Positions 20,801-33,116 are shown, numbered from the stretch's first letter. The stretch is DNA of 64,000 nt from Parietaria judaica (GCA_954871525.1 OX940862.1:43455732-43519731), one strand, 5' to 3'. Notes: a model not told the origin generated them from the letters alone. Program-made: numbers and translations.

Positions 20801-22939
20801 ATTACAAAAAGTGGATTGGAGGTTCATTGCTCTGCTAAAGATATCAACGACACTTTACAAGTGGAAGAACGAGATAGAAGAGCCAAGTCAAATTCACCAA
20901 ATGTTCTCATATTCGAGGATGACATGGAGATTGAGATTAAAGGCTATAAATATACGAGGAGATCGACCAGGACGAGACACACAACAATATTGAGTTAAAG
21001 TCTTATCACAATTTATATTTACAAATTTTATTGTAGGAGATTGACTCAGATTTCATTTTCGGTATTTTCTCTTTCATAAAATTATAGAGGAAATAGTCAA
21101 CTCCCAGTTTAGGTCGAAATTCAAGTTAAGGTCGAACTTCTTAAAAACATTTGTAGTGTAAAACGAAGTGTCGAGATCATACAACCCAGTTTCACAGACA
21201 ATTACAATAATTTAGATTTAACATATAATTCATGATGGTTGATCGTGATTTATTACATTAAAAAATTTGTTCATGACGCCATACAAATGTGCTAAAGTAT
21301 CCTATATTGGGACCATTAAAGAGGCCTAAATTCGACCAGTTGTAATCTGGTTACCGCTTCCCATTCTTAGCAAATAACTTCAAAGTTACAAATACGAAAT
21401 TATTACATGGTAGCGCGAATCGGTACCAAGTTTCACCGTTTGCTCTAATTTTGTTTTCCTATAAATTTTACTCTTTATATAAAACTTTAGCTATCCCCCA
21501 AAATTTTACTCTTAATATATAATTTGTAATTTTTTCATTGTGAATGATTACACAGGGGAGACATATATGCTATTTAATCAGCAGATGAAAGGAAATAAGA
21601 AAGAGCTGATTCAACTGGGCGTTCCCCTCTTCAGCAAAGTCAGCATAGACGACGCCGTTAACGACCACCAAACCCGTACGACACGTTTTCAAAACGACAA
21701 CCAAATTAGTGATACTCATGAATTTGGTTGCGTAACGACTGATTACGGTTTTTGATTGATTGGAACAGTCAAGATTGAGCCGATTCCGACGTTGCTTGAG
21801 AATGTGATCGACCATTTCTTGCAGTGGGGGCTTATTCCGGAGTACAAGAGGCCCAATGGCTGTATCATCAACTTCTATGAAGAGGTAAGTTTTCATAATT
21901 AAGTTTATAACTAGCTTATAAAAATATCACACACAAAATCAAATACTTCATACTCGATCTTTGAAATAACATTTATAAAAAGTACTTGTATATATAGGGT
22001 GAATATTCGCAGCCCTTCCAGAAGCCGCCTCACCTGGACCAACCCATCTCGACGCTGGTCCTGACCGACTCAACCATGGCTTTCGGACGAATCCTCTTCA
22101 GCGATAATGACGGAAACTACAAGGGAGCTCTTATGCTCTCCCTCAAAGAAGGGTCAGTTTCTCCCTCACTCTACTTTGTTACCGTTTAAATTCGGTATAT
22201 AGGATTGAAATACGAGATTTTTTTTACCGATATCGGTTTTGAGAAGTGATCTTTCGGCCTATATTGAAGTTTTTTTTTTTTTTTTTTTTTTGAGGGAGGA
22301 CTATATTAAAGTTTTATACCTTTATTTTTATTTACTATGTTTCGTACCGGCTCAAGACCAAAAAAATAAATCGATCTTGGTACTATGTTTCACCCCTCTT
22401 CTCTTGCGTATTTCCGTGTTGGACTCTTAACAATATGCTGACAACTGACACGTGGCAGGTCTCTTTTGGTGATGAGAGGGAACAGCAGTGACATGGCGAG
22501 GCACGTCATTTGTCCCTCCACGCAGCGCCGCATCAACATCACCTTCTTCCGCGTCCGGCCAGAGCCCCCCCAGTGCCGGTCCCCCACAAGCCCCCTCTCA
22601 GCCGCTGTGCCCGCGTGGCAGCCGAGCCCTTACGCCGTCCCCTACGAGGCCGACATGGCTGCGAGGTGGAGCGGCGGTGGTGTCCTCCCCAGCCCCCTCA
22701 TCATGCTGGCTCCCCCTGCCGCGGTTCCCCCCGTTGTTATTGGCCATCGAAGGGCGGTGTCGCCGCCTGGCGGGACAGGGGTTTTCCTACCTTGGGCGAT
22801 GGCGGCCCGCAAGCCGCAGAAGCACCTCCCGCCCCGCGTGCAGAAGGGCCGGCTCATGGCCGCGCTCACCGCCCGCGCCTGCGCCGACGCAGTCGAGGTT
22901 GAAGCGGGCGGGAAACCTGCGGTGGCGAAATTGGCTTGA
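17843..22939 (+). CDS. ALKBH10B: ALKBH10-type 2OG-Fe(II) oxygenase, probable mRNA m6A demethylase
   Basis: Seven exons fit one 616-codon frame: 17843-18572, 19920-20050, 20201-20318, 21556-21675, 21769-21884, 21998-22152, 22459-22939. Total coding length is a multiple of three. The N-terminus (AMLAWFRTEFAAANAIVDVL) is the plant ALKBH10 signature, followed by a long acidic insert. The oxygenase core has the HxD iron motif in PPHLDQP, the distal His in MARHVICP and the 2OG-binding Arg in RRINITFFRVRP. The Pro-rich tail (GGTGVFLPW, KHLPPR) is also typical. By homology it removes N6-methyladenosine from mRNA. I chose ATG 17843; ATG 17864 is in frame too. Intron 2 uses a GC donor (ACG|GCGAGT). The exon 4 donor is uncertain (21675 chosen). 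ALKBH10B versus its paralogue is not settled. Confidence 0.85.
18573..19919 (+). other. Long first intron of the ALKBH10-type gene
   Basis: Donor AG|GTAAAC and acceptor TTGGCAG bound 1347 bp. A 19068-19445 patch is more GC-rich, with an open 114-codon frame that I do not recognise. It could be an inserted fragment; nothing more can be said. Confidence 0.6.
20319..21555 (+). other. Third intron of the ALKBH10-type gene
   Basis: It is bounded by TTAG|GTGCGT and TTACACAG. A segment around 20676-20995 is open in two frames but has no recognisable domain. The rest is AT-rich. Confidence 0.6.
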
Positions 22940-23683
22940 GACAGAAGTGTCCGTTTCTAATTGGATGATGGAGTTTTTTTCATTTAATTTTGATTTAGTG
23001 GTTGATGGGTTTTCTAGCTTGGGAAGGAAAAGAAATGCGAATGAGGTTAATATTAGGAGAGTTTTTAAACTTAAAATTTCGACTTTTTTAAATTTTCTTT
23101 TCTTTTTTTTCTTTTCTTTTCATTTATTGATGAGTCGAGTAATTTAATGGCCATCTTAATTTTTACTTTCATTTATTCTATCAAGTTTATGTTAATCTAT
23201 ATCATTCATTTTAGATTCTTAGTAAAACAAAACTACACACGAGGAACCAGAATTCCGGTTTTTGAACTTGTTGGTTCTGGTTTCGCTTCTAAATTTTTCA
23301 TAACCAGAACTAACAAAGATGAATTTACTTTTTTCAAGAAGATATTTTATGACAAAACAAACGTAAATAAATTTGTATCGTCAGATTTGGTCAACAAAAT
23401 TGAAACTTTGTGAAAGTTGATATACTTTACGAGGAATGACATTAAATTTTTTGACAACTTCTTTTATGTTCATCAATGATCTCTCTTCATAAAATGACAT
23501 GTACACCATGAGAGTTTAAAACGTATATTTCTGGAATATCAAGATCCGGTCATTGCCATCTCGTAACTAAAGCCGTTTTGACCGAAGTTAAGAGTGTACC
23601 CGAGTTATTTGGTTTAAAGATAATAACTCTATTAATAAACTACACTCGTTTATATGCAAATCACGGCAACAAATTAATGTTAA
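22940..23683. other. 3' flank of the ALKBH10-type gene, no other feature
   Basis: AT-rich spacer containing the expected 3' untranslated region. It ends with the A at 23683 that flanks the Helitron 3' terminus. I see no other gene. Confidence 0.5.
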
Positions 23684-23714
23684 CTAGTGGACCGGCACCG
23701 CGCTTTGCGCGGTG
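23684..23714 (-). other. Helitron 3' terminus with hairpin
   Basis: A perfect 8-bp stem CACCGCGC/GCGCGGTG with a 3-nt loop (23696-23714) lies 8 nt before the terminal CTAG on the minus strand. This palindrome is the Helitron transposition terminator. Confidence 0.9.
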
Positions 23715-24189
23715 GCGTTCAAAATACTAATTAAACTAATTATGCGATATCATAAGAAATATTAAGTTTGTTTTAATAAAATTCATATGTTGTTGTGTAA
23801 TGTTATTTAAGTTTTTAATTGAATAAGATCATATATATATTTGAAAAAACTTAATACTAAATATATTTATTTTAGTACCAAATTAAAAACATTTAGTACG
23901 TTTTTTCAACAACATATGAATATATAATGAAGTGAAAATGATTACATTTTGAACGTTAATCGTTGAAAAAAAAAAGGATCTTTTGAGTACATACCAAATA
24001 CTTTTTTTTTTATTTTTATATGATGACATATGAAAAAATTGGATCTTTTTTTGTTTTGTTCTGTAAAGCATTGAGTTCTTTTACCACTATTATCTCATTT
24101 TATTGCAAAAGTATATATGTTTATTTTATTGCAAAAATATATATGTTTTTTAAATTGACTTTTAATTTACTTAATTAAGTGCAGTTAGT

Positions 24190-25015
24190 TATCTTAATGT
24201 TGGCATCAACACAAACGCGAACCTTAGATCCCTCTCTCTCCCCTCTCCTCCTTCTTCCACCAGCAAGCTCTCTATGAGAGCTTCCTCCAAGCTTGCTCTC
24301 ATGCCTACGCCGAAGGCCTTCGATGCGGCGGTGATGAAATAATTTTTAAATTATTCGTCATTTGAACATGAATAATTTTTAACAACTGTTCGTCATTTCA
24401 ATAATTCGTAATTACCAATTGAATATTTAAATTTAAAAATCACAACTTCTCTTAATTAAATGAAATTGACTAATTATTTTAGAAAGAAAAAAAACAATCC
24501 TTGACATTGAATTGTGGACTTTCGTTTCATTGATATTAGATCATTTATATTACAAAAAGAATAATAACTCTTCAATATGACAAAAGTACTATTTAAAATA
24601 CATACAAATCACTTTTGTTTACTTAAGTTAATTAAAAATATGTAAATTATAAAGGATTATTGAATGATTAAATGACAAAAACTATGCAATAAAAAACGTC
24701 AACACGGAATTACTTTGTCTAATACATATCTTTTTTTAGTAACAATTTGAGAAGAAATATTGCTTGATTTTAAACATGTCACACACTATGATTAGCTTAA
24801 ATATTAACTTCTGGGTCTCGATGATCCTTATATATCAGTTGTTGGATTGTACTAAGGTCATCTTACTCAAGGTATTCTTCTTCTTCTTCAAGATTTTTTT
24901 CTCGATTGCGCTCTTGATGTTCGTCCAGGACTAAAGCTTTGGCTCTAGCTTGAATACTCTGTCTGATTCTCCCCCACATAGTTCTGTATCAATTTGAGAT
25001 CCATGTAATTATATT
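24190..25015 (-). other. Exon-like fragments in the Helitron 3' half, unassigned
   Basis: At about 24835-25000 the minus strand has an acceptor-like GATACAG followed by an open stretch with GRIRQSIQARAKALVLDEH and a Glu-rich end. At 24200-24340 there is an isolated GC-richer block with a short imperfect inverted repeat around AGAGCTTCCTCCAAGC. Both stand out from the AT-rich surroundings and may be captured exons, but I cannot name their source genes. Confidence 0.35.
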
Positions 25016-25296
25016 GAAGTAATATTCGGTGCTTCAAAATCCGAAATCAGATTTTATTGGTAAAAGAAAAAGTATATTCGGGTACCGGTGCTTGAAAGTT
25101 TAACATGCAGGTACGTTGAAAATTGCTTTTTTTTTATTTGTGAAAAGTTAGCAGTAAAAGTATAAAAAATGGTCCAAGTTGCAAATTAATATCGATTTCT
25201 CAGTTTAATGAAAATCGATACACTTATCAATGTTAACATTTTACAGTTCGATTATTCATATCCCGGTTTCAGCTTCAGATTAAGAAGATAGTTTAC

Positions 25297-26860
25297 CAGA
25301 CTGCAAAGGAGAACTTCCGGCCTCCTCTGGTATAAAGAACCCCAAAAATGGCGGTAACAACAAACACTCTCTTTCAGTCAGCCCCTAAAAGCGGCAACAA
25401 TGCGCCACGAAAAAGAATCTCCTGCCAATCCCCACCATGACCCGATCCAACACCTAATTTAGCATAATTGAAAATTGATATCTTAGGATCAAAGACGGAT
25501 AATTTTGCTTGCTTGCCTCGCTAATCCCGGATAAAAAAAGCGACGACTACGTAATCCACCGGCTCTGGCGAAGATAGGACCTGTGATCAAGAAAATAAAC
25601 ATAGCATAATTAGGAAATTAAAAGAAACACTAACAAGAATTGAAAAAAAATAAAAATAAAAAAGACCTGCTGATTTGCAGCTTCGCTAGACTCGGCAAAT
25701 TCCGGCCATGTCTTCAGTAACAAATTCCGGCATGATGATATTACGATCACTAATCCTGTAATTACCTCAAGTTTCCATATGTAAAAATCAACTGTAAGAA
25801 CAAATGAAGGAAATAAAAGTAAAGTATTGAGCATACATCTGATTAATCATCCACTATTAATTATATAAATTTATTTAAATCTACTCAATTATTATATACA
25901 CTACTCTTCTTACTATGACTATACACGAAACTTTTTAGGTACAATCCGGTGTTGACAGGCTGTCATTCGACGCAAAATTCAAAACATGCAAATTCCGGGA
26001 AAAGATAACAAATTGAAAATACAAAACTTCAAGCTTCATTGTTTCAAAAAAATACTTATTAGATCAAACCAGTGAAGCATTGACCTGATGAAGCAGTACG
26101 CCAAAAGTGGCAATCAATCCAGAAGTAACGGTACATGCTCGGAACACTATATCCCTAGAAGAGACTTTATTTGTTTTCTGGGCAAGCGAGTTATCTTGAG
26201 GCTTAACCTTGCTGTCGTATTTAACATTTCCGTCTTTCGAAGGAATTTCAGCAACACTTTGACTTGGTTGTTCATCCTTTTTCACTTTCTTTCCCGAGTT
26301 TTTTCTCACTGCAGAAGCTCTAGGCAGAAGCTTAAGACTCTGAAACAATTAACCGAATAATTTAGTCATATGCATCACGAAAAGTACCTACAATTTGAAG
26401 ATATAATTTTATGAACCACAATACAAAGAAAAAAACTGGAATACATCCCTTAAAAAGAAAAAATATTAGAGTCAACCAATCTAATTTTCAATATGATGGG
26501 TGATTTTTTGAAAACTTAAAAAGTGTCTTCACCATTATTCTATTTTAAAAAAAAATAAAACACATCTAGCTACTAAATATAGATATATGTATCATGATCA
26601 TACACTAAATTACCTTCTTAATTACTCTGTCGTATTCTCTTTTAGAACCACTTTGTTAGCTATAAATAGATCTAAACCACAAAAACTAACTAAATTAATG
26701 ACTAAAGCGCAAAAAAAAAAAAAAATCAAAATCAAAAGGAATTAGAGAAATTCTAGCAGTTACCAGAGATGGAAACATGAGGTTTGAGATGACGGAGGAG
26801 GTTGTTACTGTCACACGAAGTAGGATCCTTTAACTTCCTCCTGAAGATTGGGATAGGGAG
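25297..26860 (-). pseudogene. Captured CAAX amino-terminal protease (CPBP family) gene fragment
   Basis: Exon-like blocks on the minus strand: 26764-26860, 26085-26339 (ends SSRDIVFRACTVTSG...), about 25668-25796 (LLLKTWPEFAESSEAANQQ), about 25525-25600 (PEPVDYVVVAF) and 25297-25421 (ILFRGALLPLLG then FGVLYTRGGRKFSFAVW). Together they follow the order of a plant plastid CPBP intramembrane protease. The catalytic E-E-x-x-x-R is split by a GC-AG intron (GAG|GCAAGC). It is broken: a 7-T run before the GISE-like codons shifts the frame, and a TGA replaces the codon after LLGAD. The last exon of the normal gene was not found. It lies inside the Helitron and is not expected to encode an active protease. 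Confidence 0.72.
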
Positions 26861-27030
26861 CTGAGCCAAAATAAATATGAAATTCTAAATGTATATGAAA
26901 TTCAATCCAATATCATATATTCTTTGAACACGAAAACTTTTTTGATCTCTGATTTTGGTGACACAATAATCAACTATCAATCATAAAGATGAATTTTGGT
27001 TTAAAAAAGAGATGACTGAAAATCATGTAC

Positions 27031-27480
27031 CGAATGAACTCTCTTCTCGGTTTTGTAGCTCCAGCGACATTGATGATACCCTAATGACCACTTTGGAGGC
27101 ATGAATAGAGTTCATATTCAGAAATTTATAAGTAAAAGAAATAAGACATAGTTACTAATAGGTTCAAATATATCATTATAAAATAGAATGTAAACGCTAA
27201 ATGTCATTAAAATAAAAAGATAAAACTCGGGAACTTACCAACTGCACGTGAAAGCGACTCTAAAACAACAGTTGGTGAAGCAAATGGGCCAGTGTGATAA
27301 TAGGATACAGGATTGAAGCAATGAACCGAATTACTGATTTATTTCTCAAATCAACCTGCACAAGAAATGGGATTAATCTATCATCCCCGGAACAGTCGAA
27401 CCGGAACACTCCTTTCTCCAAAATGGGCTCGAAGATCATGTAGCCCGACGCATCTTCCGTGATCGATTTCGTTCCAGACA
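27031..27480 (-). pseudogene. HGL1: Captured fragment of heteroglycan glucosidase 1 (GH31)
   Basis: From ATG 27480 the minus strand encodes SGYMIFEPILEKGVFRFDCS, the N-terminus of plant GH31 heteroglycan glucosidase. After an internal deletion that leaves an intron tail ending TTGTGCAG, it continues VDLRNKSVIRFIA. It then shifts frame before GPFASP, LESLSRAVG. A third block at 27031-27108 encodes LFMPPKWSLGYHQCRWSY. The family's catalytic Asp region is not included. The blocks keep the correct order and splice-like borders, so genomic DNA with introns was captured. An exon-like, GC-richer leader at about 28150-28290 may be its 5' untranslated exon. Confidence 0.78.
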
Positions 27481-28373
27481 TCTTCAATGCGAGTTTTAGA
27501 GTGAAAAACTTCTTGTGTATGCAGAAAAGACTTACATCATAGCACACTTCAACATCATCACTCTTTCAAGTAGAATTACATAAAAGTGATTAGGATTACA
27601 TAAAATTGAAGGACGAAGATGCAATTATTTCTGATAGAAAAAGTAATGAAATCTTATAAGGTGAACACCATTTTTTATTTGACATAAGCACCTGTGGATT
27701 AGAAACAAAATATAATGGAATCAGAATAAATTTTCGAGTTTGGTATTAAAATTGTGCTTCTAGACACCTAACCCAATGTTCTTCGTTCTTGGTCTCAAAA
27801 GTTCCAGGCAAAAATTGAAATATTTTGTAGTTAAACCATCAGGAGCAACAAATACGATAAAAAAAAAAACTGTAAAAAATTAAAAACATCTGCTTGATGG
27901 TTTATGTCTTGCAGCAATTAGATTAATTAATATATATTACATCAAAAATTCTGCTTTTTCACGGATACTCGGTTCAAATACCCATGGATTACTGTAAAGA
28001 AAATCTTATAATATATATTAATTAATCTGGTTCCATATGTAATTCAATGCGAACCAAGCCAGTAAATTCAAAATCTATTCAAATCAATCCTAAATGAATC
28101 AAATATCTATGGTACTCTACTCTAAATATCTGTTAAATAATAGAAAAATAATACCTTGGCAAATAATGGAATAGAGATGATATCGATGTGGGTCTAAGAA
28201 CAGAGAGAAAGAGTACAGAGGCGAGAGGCGAGAGCAGAGGCGGACTTGGTGCTGGAAAGAGGATAAAATCGAATCACTTGATTTTCATGAATCAGGAGGA
28301 GGCCCTAGACAATAATTCAAACAAATTCTTATACATATTTATTTTATAAAAAAAAAATCTGTAAATACCTTAT

Positions 28374-28402
28374 CATATATATATATATATATATATATAT
28401 AC
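28374..28402. repeat. (TA)n microsatellite
   Basis: About 13 TA units inside the Helitron. Confidence 0.9.
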
Positions 28403-29059
28403 AAATAAATAAAAAATGAGGTCCTTTTGAAGCGGATTTTTTTCTTCTTCATAACTTTAGAGGTTTATAATTATATTGTGTGCCTTACAACTACATTATA
28501 TGTCAAGTGAGGTAAATTATTTAACTAATTTTAATTTTAAGTCGGGACATGAATTAGTTGGGAAATGAATTATGTTGACTTGGTCAAGTCAATGCCGATC
28601 TTGATCACCCTCTCAAATCACTTATAAAGTCATTTTTTTATAGATTTTAACTGCACTTATGAGAACTTATGCCGCTATTTCCAATATATTTTCGTGTGTC
28701 ATTCAGGTTCGAAAATTCTACATTCAATGCTCAACTACTTTAGATTAAGATTGATGGTTGCAATTTATATGTTGTGGATTATTCTATTATGATAAAATTC
28801 AAATGAATGATTATGTTCAGGAAGTAAATTGAAAAAGTTCCATTCAAGACTTTCCTCAAATAGTTTCAATGCTGAAGAAATAGTTTTATAACCACAAAAT
28901 TCATCTTAAAATTTTAATATAAACCAGAGAAATTCATGTGAATGTTTCCGGCAAAGAACACGTTCCTAAATACAACTCCAAAAAGTCTATAACTGAGTAA
29001 GCAAACCTTAAATATGTTCTTGAACTGGAGAGGGAGATGAAGACAGTCAAAGGCGATCT

Positions 29060-29850
29060 CTGAAGTCGGCTTAAGACTCATTTGGGTTTGACAGAAGTTT
29101 TGCTGGTAAAATTATCTTCGTCCCTGGTTTTCTCTCGATGAATCTATATGGATTCCAAGTAAACAAATTGAATGTCGAATGAATGAAGATAAGCATACAG
29201 ATAAAAAAAAAACTAAAAGCTTTTATATATAAAGCTCCAATATAATTTGAAAAAAAAAAAAAAAAAACCTGCTGAGAAGTTGAGATGAAACAAACAGCGT
29301 GTACTTTCGGAAGTGTTTTGAAGAGGATGCGTCTCCTCACGATAGATCTTTTCTATTTGTCGTCGACTCTGGCGGCAGAGACGGAGGATCCAACGACGTC
29401 ACTGTAGTTGCAGCCGGGAATGAAGGGCAAGTGAGGCTTCTCCTTCTCAGAGGAAGGGCAAGGGAAGCATCTCAGAAGGCTTATCAAAGGAACCGAATGA
29501 AAAAGCATGAAGAAGACAAATCGAATAAAAAAAAACTCACCAATAATCACAGATTTATACGCCGGTCTAAAGACGGTCGTTCTGCAACATCGTAGGCTCG
29601 AGCGCTTGGTCTCTGTTGGCGAGGGTTTTCGTGACGTCGCGGTGGAGAGAAGAATGATGAAGAGCGAGCGACGGTTTGCTCGGTAGAGGAATTGATGTGG
29701 GGAAAGGCCGTGAAATTTTGCGAGGACATGATTTGATGTGGGTTTGCTCGGGAGACAAGTCGCCATCTCTCATGAAGAGCGAGGGTTTTCTTGAAAGGTT
29801 TGAGAGAAAACTCGCCATCTCTCATGAAGAGATGAGATGACATGCTTTGA
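29060..29850 (-). other. Exon-like fragments in the Helitron 5' half, unassigned
   Basis: On the minus strand, GC-richer open stretches occur at about 29570-29850 (ending before GTGAGT), 29350-29460 and 29265-29340 (FKTLPKVHAVCFISTSQQ before a GT). They look like exons separated by T-rich introns. An internal near-duplication of CTCTTCATGAGAGATGGCGA (29758-29835) is present. I recognise no protein family. By analogy with the neighbouring fragments they are probably captured host exons. Confidence 0.4.
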
Positions 29851-30057
29851 ATAACCGTTCACTTGAAGAATCGCTTTGGATGAATAAAGAGACACAACTC
29901 TTTCCCAAAAAGACTTTGGAAAAGACACGACGAGCGAGGGTATCTGTATTTAGATTTTTAGTAATTAAAAATAATTCAAAAAAAGGAGAAAAAAGAATGA
30001 GGTAAAAATTGGTGCTTTTCTGACTTCGTGATTATTTTGTTTTTATATATATATAGA

Positions 30058-30935
30058 TTACAGCTTAATTTAAAAACCTGATAACAGAAATAACGAATGA
30101 GGCCGTACGCCTTCCACGGTCTCGTTGGTCCGGCCCATCTCCTGGCCACGGACTTGACCATTTCTAGGTATCATTTCTTTGGTATAGTCTTAACCATATA
30201 TGAAATATATTATATTATATATATATATATATTTGTGTGTGTATGTGGTATCAATCAACAATTTGGATAAGGTAGAGGAAGAATAACTGTATTAAATGGA
30301 TATAGAAATGAAAATAAATGAAATCTCAGCATCAATGACGAAAGGGGTTTTTAATTTCTTGGGTTATTTATTATGCAGGGAGCTTTCTGTTACATGCCGA
30401 TTGGCTTTTATTTAGGTGAGATTGTTACATCAGATGTCACAAAATGCCGTACAAAGAAGAAAAATAAAACAGAATTAAAATCCCGGTTTTGAACATCAAT
30501 AAGAAACGACAATGGTTTATTAATTACATGTTTAAGAATCCAAAGTCACTTGAAGCAAAGTGAAATTCCAATTCTCTCAATAACAACATGGTATCTCTCT
30601 CTATCTTTCTACTTCCTAAATAATGTACTAAATAAATATATTATTCAAATTCCCACTTTACCCCTTGAAATCATAATAAAGCAAGTTCAAACTGAGTTCA
30701 TGAAGAAAAAGAAATCACATGCTCTAACTAACCTATATAAAACATCACCAAGACAAAGAATTTCTTTTCCCTTCAATCAAAGCCTACTATTATAATATAC
30801 ATAAATATATAATATAAATATATAGATACACTTTTTCTTAACCCAAATCCCAAGTATGGAATAAGTAGAATCAAAATAAAATCATCTCTCCAAAACATTT
30901 CTCATTCTTTAGCACCCAACCAAAATACACACATA
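30058..30935. other. Intergenic region upstream of the DUF761-like gene
   Basis: AT-rich. TA-rich stretches at 30205-30235 and 30795-30830 could serve as the TATA region of the downstream gene. No other gene recognised. Confidence 0.45.
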
Positions 30936-31406
30936 ATGCAAGAGAATAGCATCATTTTCCATTGCCTTGGGATTTGCCAAAGGCTTTTCAAATTCGTGGC
31001 TTTGCTCACCGGGCGTCTCAAGTGCGCAACCGGCACGTGCCACGCCTTGCGCCAGGAGCCCACTCCCGTGCCTGTTGTGACCTCGCCCCCCCGACCCGTC
31101 CAAGCCAGTGTGGAGCTCCGACGGGCCCAAGTTTCGTACCATGAAACAGGCCCGGTTATTGGTGAACCACTAGAGAGGATTAGAGAGAGGAAGGGTAAGA
31201 GCGTTGCTTTTATGATGAACGAAGAAGAGGAGGAAGTGAAGTTACAGAATTACCCTCCACCTCGGTCTCGACCTCCCTTGAGGCAGAGGCAGGTGCGGCC
31301 TCTTTTCGACGTTGCGGTGAATATCAACGAGAAATCGGACGAGTTTATCCGTAGTCGAAAGGAAGCGATGAGAAGGAATTACTATTTCGACGTGGAAACT
31401 TGTTAG
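30936..31406 (+). CDS. Small plant protein with DUF761-like C-terminus
   Basis: This intronless frame encodes 156 residues from ATG 30936 to TAG 31404-31406, in host-like sequence. The C-terminal NINEKSDEFIRSRKEAMRRN resembles the short 'D-V-x-x-x-A-x-E-F-I' motif that ends plant DUF761 (cotton-fibre-expressed-like) proteins. The middle is Pro-rich and basic. The N-terminus has a Cys-containing hydrophobic stretch (IFHCLGICQRLFKFVALL) that could be an anchor, though it is not a clear signal peptide. Function unknown for the family. The assignment rests on a short motif and is tentative; that it is a real gene is more secure. Confidence 0.6.
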   Translation: MQENSIIFHCLGICQRLFKFVALLTGRLKCATGTCHALRQEPTPVPVVTSPPRPVQASVELRRAQVSYHETGPVIGEPLERIRERKGKSVAFMMNEEEEEVKLQNYPPPRSRPPLRQRQVRPLFDVAVNINEKSDEFIRSRKEAMRRNYYFDVETC

Positions 31407-32960
31407 TAGTTTAATATGTTATTTTTCGGAGATTATAATCATACAATGTTTCATCAAATAATAAGTTGCTGGAATATGTTTTTGTTCACAATTATTAATC
31501 TTTTAATCAGTTTTACTTTCTTTTTTTAAATCTTGTTAACATTAATTAATAATTTTTAATTCTAAATAAAACATAATTATTTGTGAAATATCAATTAACT
31601 TACAAATAAAATGTTGTAATATGTGTGGTTCTACTAGACGATCCAATACCTTTTCATTCGACGTTTTATTTATTTATTTATTTTGGGTTTAATTAACTTT
31701 GTAGCGTTAGTTTCTTACTCAATTGTCTTTTTTTATTATTATTAAATATTCGTTTTTATTATAAATAGTCGTTTGTACTTCAATGTAAAAAGAGATGTCG
31801 TTTTCTCAAAGGCGTGTCGTCCAATTAGGTCATTGAATGGAAAAGCTGCCATCTCATGATTAATTTCATTTTTATGATACTGTCGTTTTCATCTTGGCTG
31901 TATTTGTTTTCGGAATTTTGTCTCTCTCTTTTTTCTTTTTTTTTTTTAATTTATTGTTTCCTTGAATAAACAAGTCTTTTTATTTTATTTTTTATTGTTG
32001 TTTCGACATAGCACGTAAAGCCATGTTTTATTATGCAAGTTATAGTAAATATGTTCAAATAGACTAACAAAGATAATCATGACGAATGATACTAACTTAA
32101 ATTTCTTAAAATTAGACATTTTAGTTTACAAATAATATATATTTTCTCTCTTTTATTTTTACACGGTTTAGGTTTCAGTTCTTACAAATAGAACTTGAGC
32201 ACAATGTTATCATTTCACCTAAATTTAGGCTTATTTGTCGATATTATAAAAAAATAGTGCTTGCTTCGCTAGTTTCGGTGACCAATTTTACTATTAGTTT
32301 CAAAAAGACCGTGAGAGTCTAGTCTAGCAAATCAATTAAGGAGTTTGGTTTCGAAACACTATTTGGTTAACTTTTATTTTCTTGTGTTTGGTCTGAAAAA
32401 AAAAATAATGAATACAATAATTAGATTAAACACAATTTATAGTATAAAACGAGAAAACATGTTTTTTTTTTATAAATAATGTAAATTAATATTATGCTTG
32501 AAAAATATTCACATTAATACATAATATATCTAAAATGCAGTTACTCTAATTATGTTTAAATAATGTAACACAAAGTAGTATGTAATTTAGTTACACGAAT
32601 TTATATTATTGTAATTAAATTACTATTTAATAATTTAAACTATTTAAGTACATTAGTTTATATGATAGTAACATCATTATGATATTACTGTATTGTTATA
32701 GTAATATCTTATTCTAAAATTATCAACATAATATCGTTAAAGATTAATAATATATCATTATACTTATATTTTCGGATGGTTGACATGAAGATCAAAGTAC
32801 CAAAAATTAGTTAAAATTATTTTTTATTTTTCTTCATCAAAATTCCAACTATATGCGAGATAAAAACATCTGGTAACCAAACATGATCAACAAAACGAAT
32901 ATAACGGTTTTGAAATCAAAATAATAAATTGATCTTTGAACAAGTAGGTATTTCCCATAA
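31407..32960. other. AT-rich intergenic region
   Basis: No gene, RNA or complete element recognised. It contains T-rich tracts and the 3' flank of the preceding gene. Confidence 0.5.
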
Positions 32961-33044
32961 ACATGAAATTGGGCCCAAAAATTGACACATATTGGGCCCA
33001 AGTCTGTTCACAACCAATTCCGACAGAGAAAAGTCAAAGTCAAC

Positions 33045-33080
33045 AGAGAGAGAGAGAGAGAGAGAGGGGTTTAGGGTTTA
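33045..33080 (+). promoter_or_regulatory. GA repeat and telo-box upstream of RRP4
   Basis: A (GA)n run at about 33045-33066 is followed by TTTAGGGTTTA at 33070-33080, a telo-box 37 bp before the ATG. Telo-boxes are common in plant ribosome-biogenesis and translation genes, which fits RRP4. Confidence 0.6.
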
Positions 33081-33116
33081 AGCGTTGCGTCGGGCGAATC
33101 CGCCATTGTTGGGACG

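Larger units (their letters stand above)
23684..30057 (-). mobile_element. Helitron (minus orientation) carrying captured gene fragments
   Basis: On the minus strand the element starts TCTATATATATATAAAAAC after a host A (30058 complement) and ends GCGCGGTGCCGGTCCACTAG before a host T (23683 complement). A 5' TC, a 3' CTAG preceded by a GC-rich hairpin, and insertion between A and T without duplication are the diagnostic Helitron features. The 6374-bp interior encodes no RepHel helicase, so it is non-autonomous. It carries exon fragments of HGL1 and of a CAAX/CPBP protease plus unassigned exon-like pieces, all reading in the element's own direction. The right (5') end is less certain than the left, because 5' Helitron ends are short and AT-rich. 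Confidence 0.8.

Noticed and set aside
24200..24340. Small host gene in the GC-richer block
   Set aside because: No complete frame or recognisable motif, and it lies inside the Helitron, so it was kept only as an unassigned fragment.
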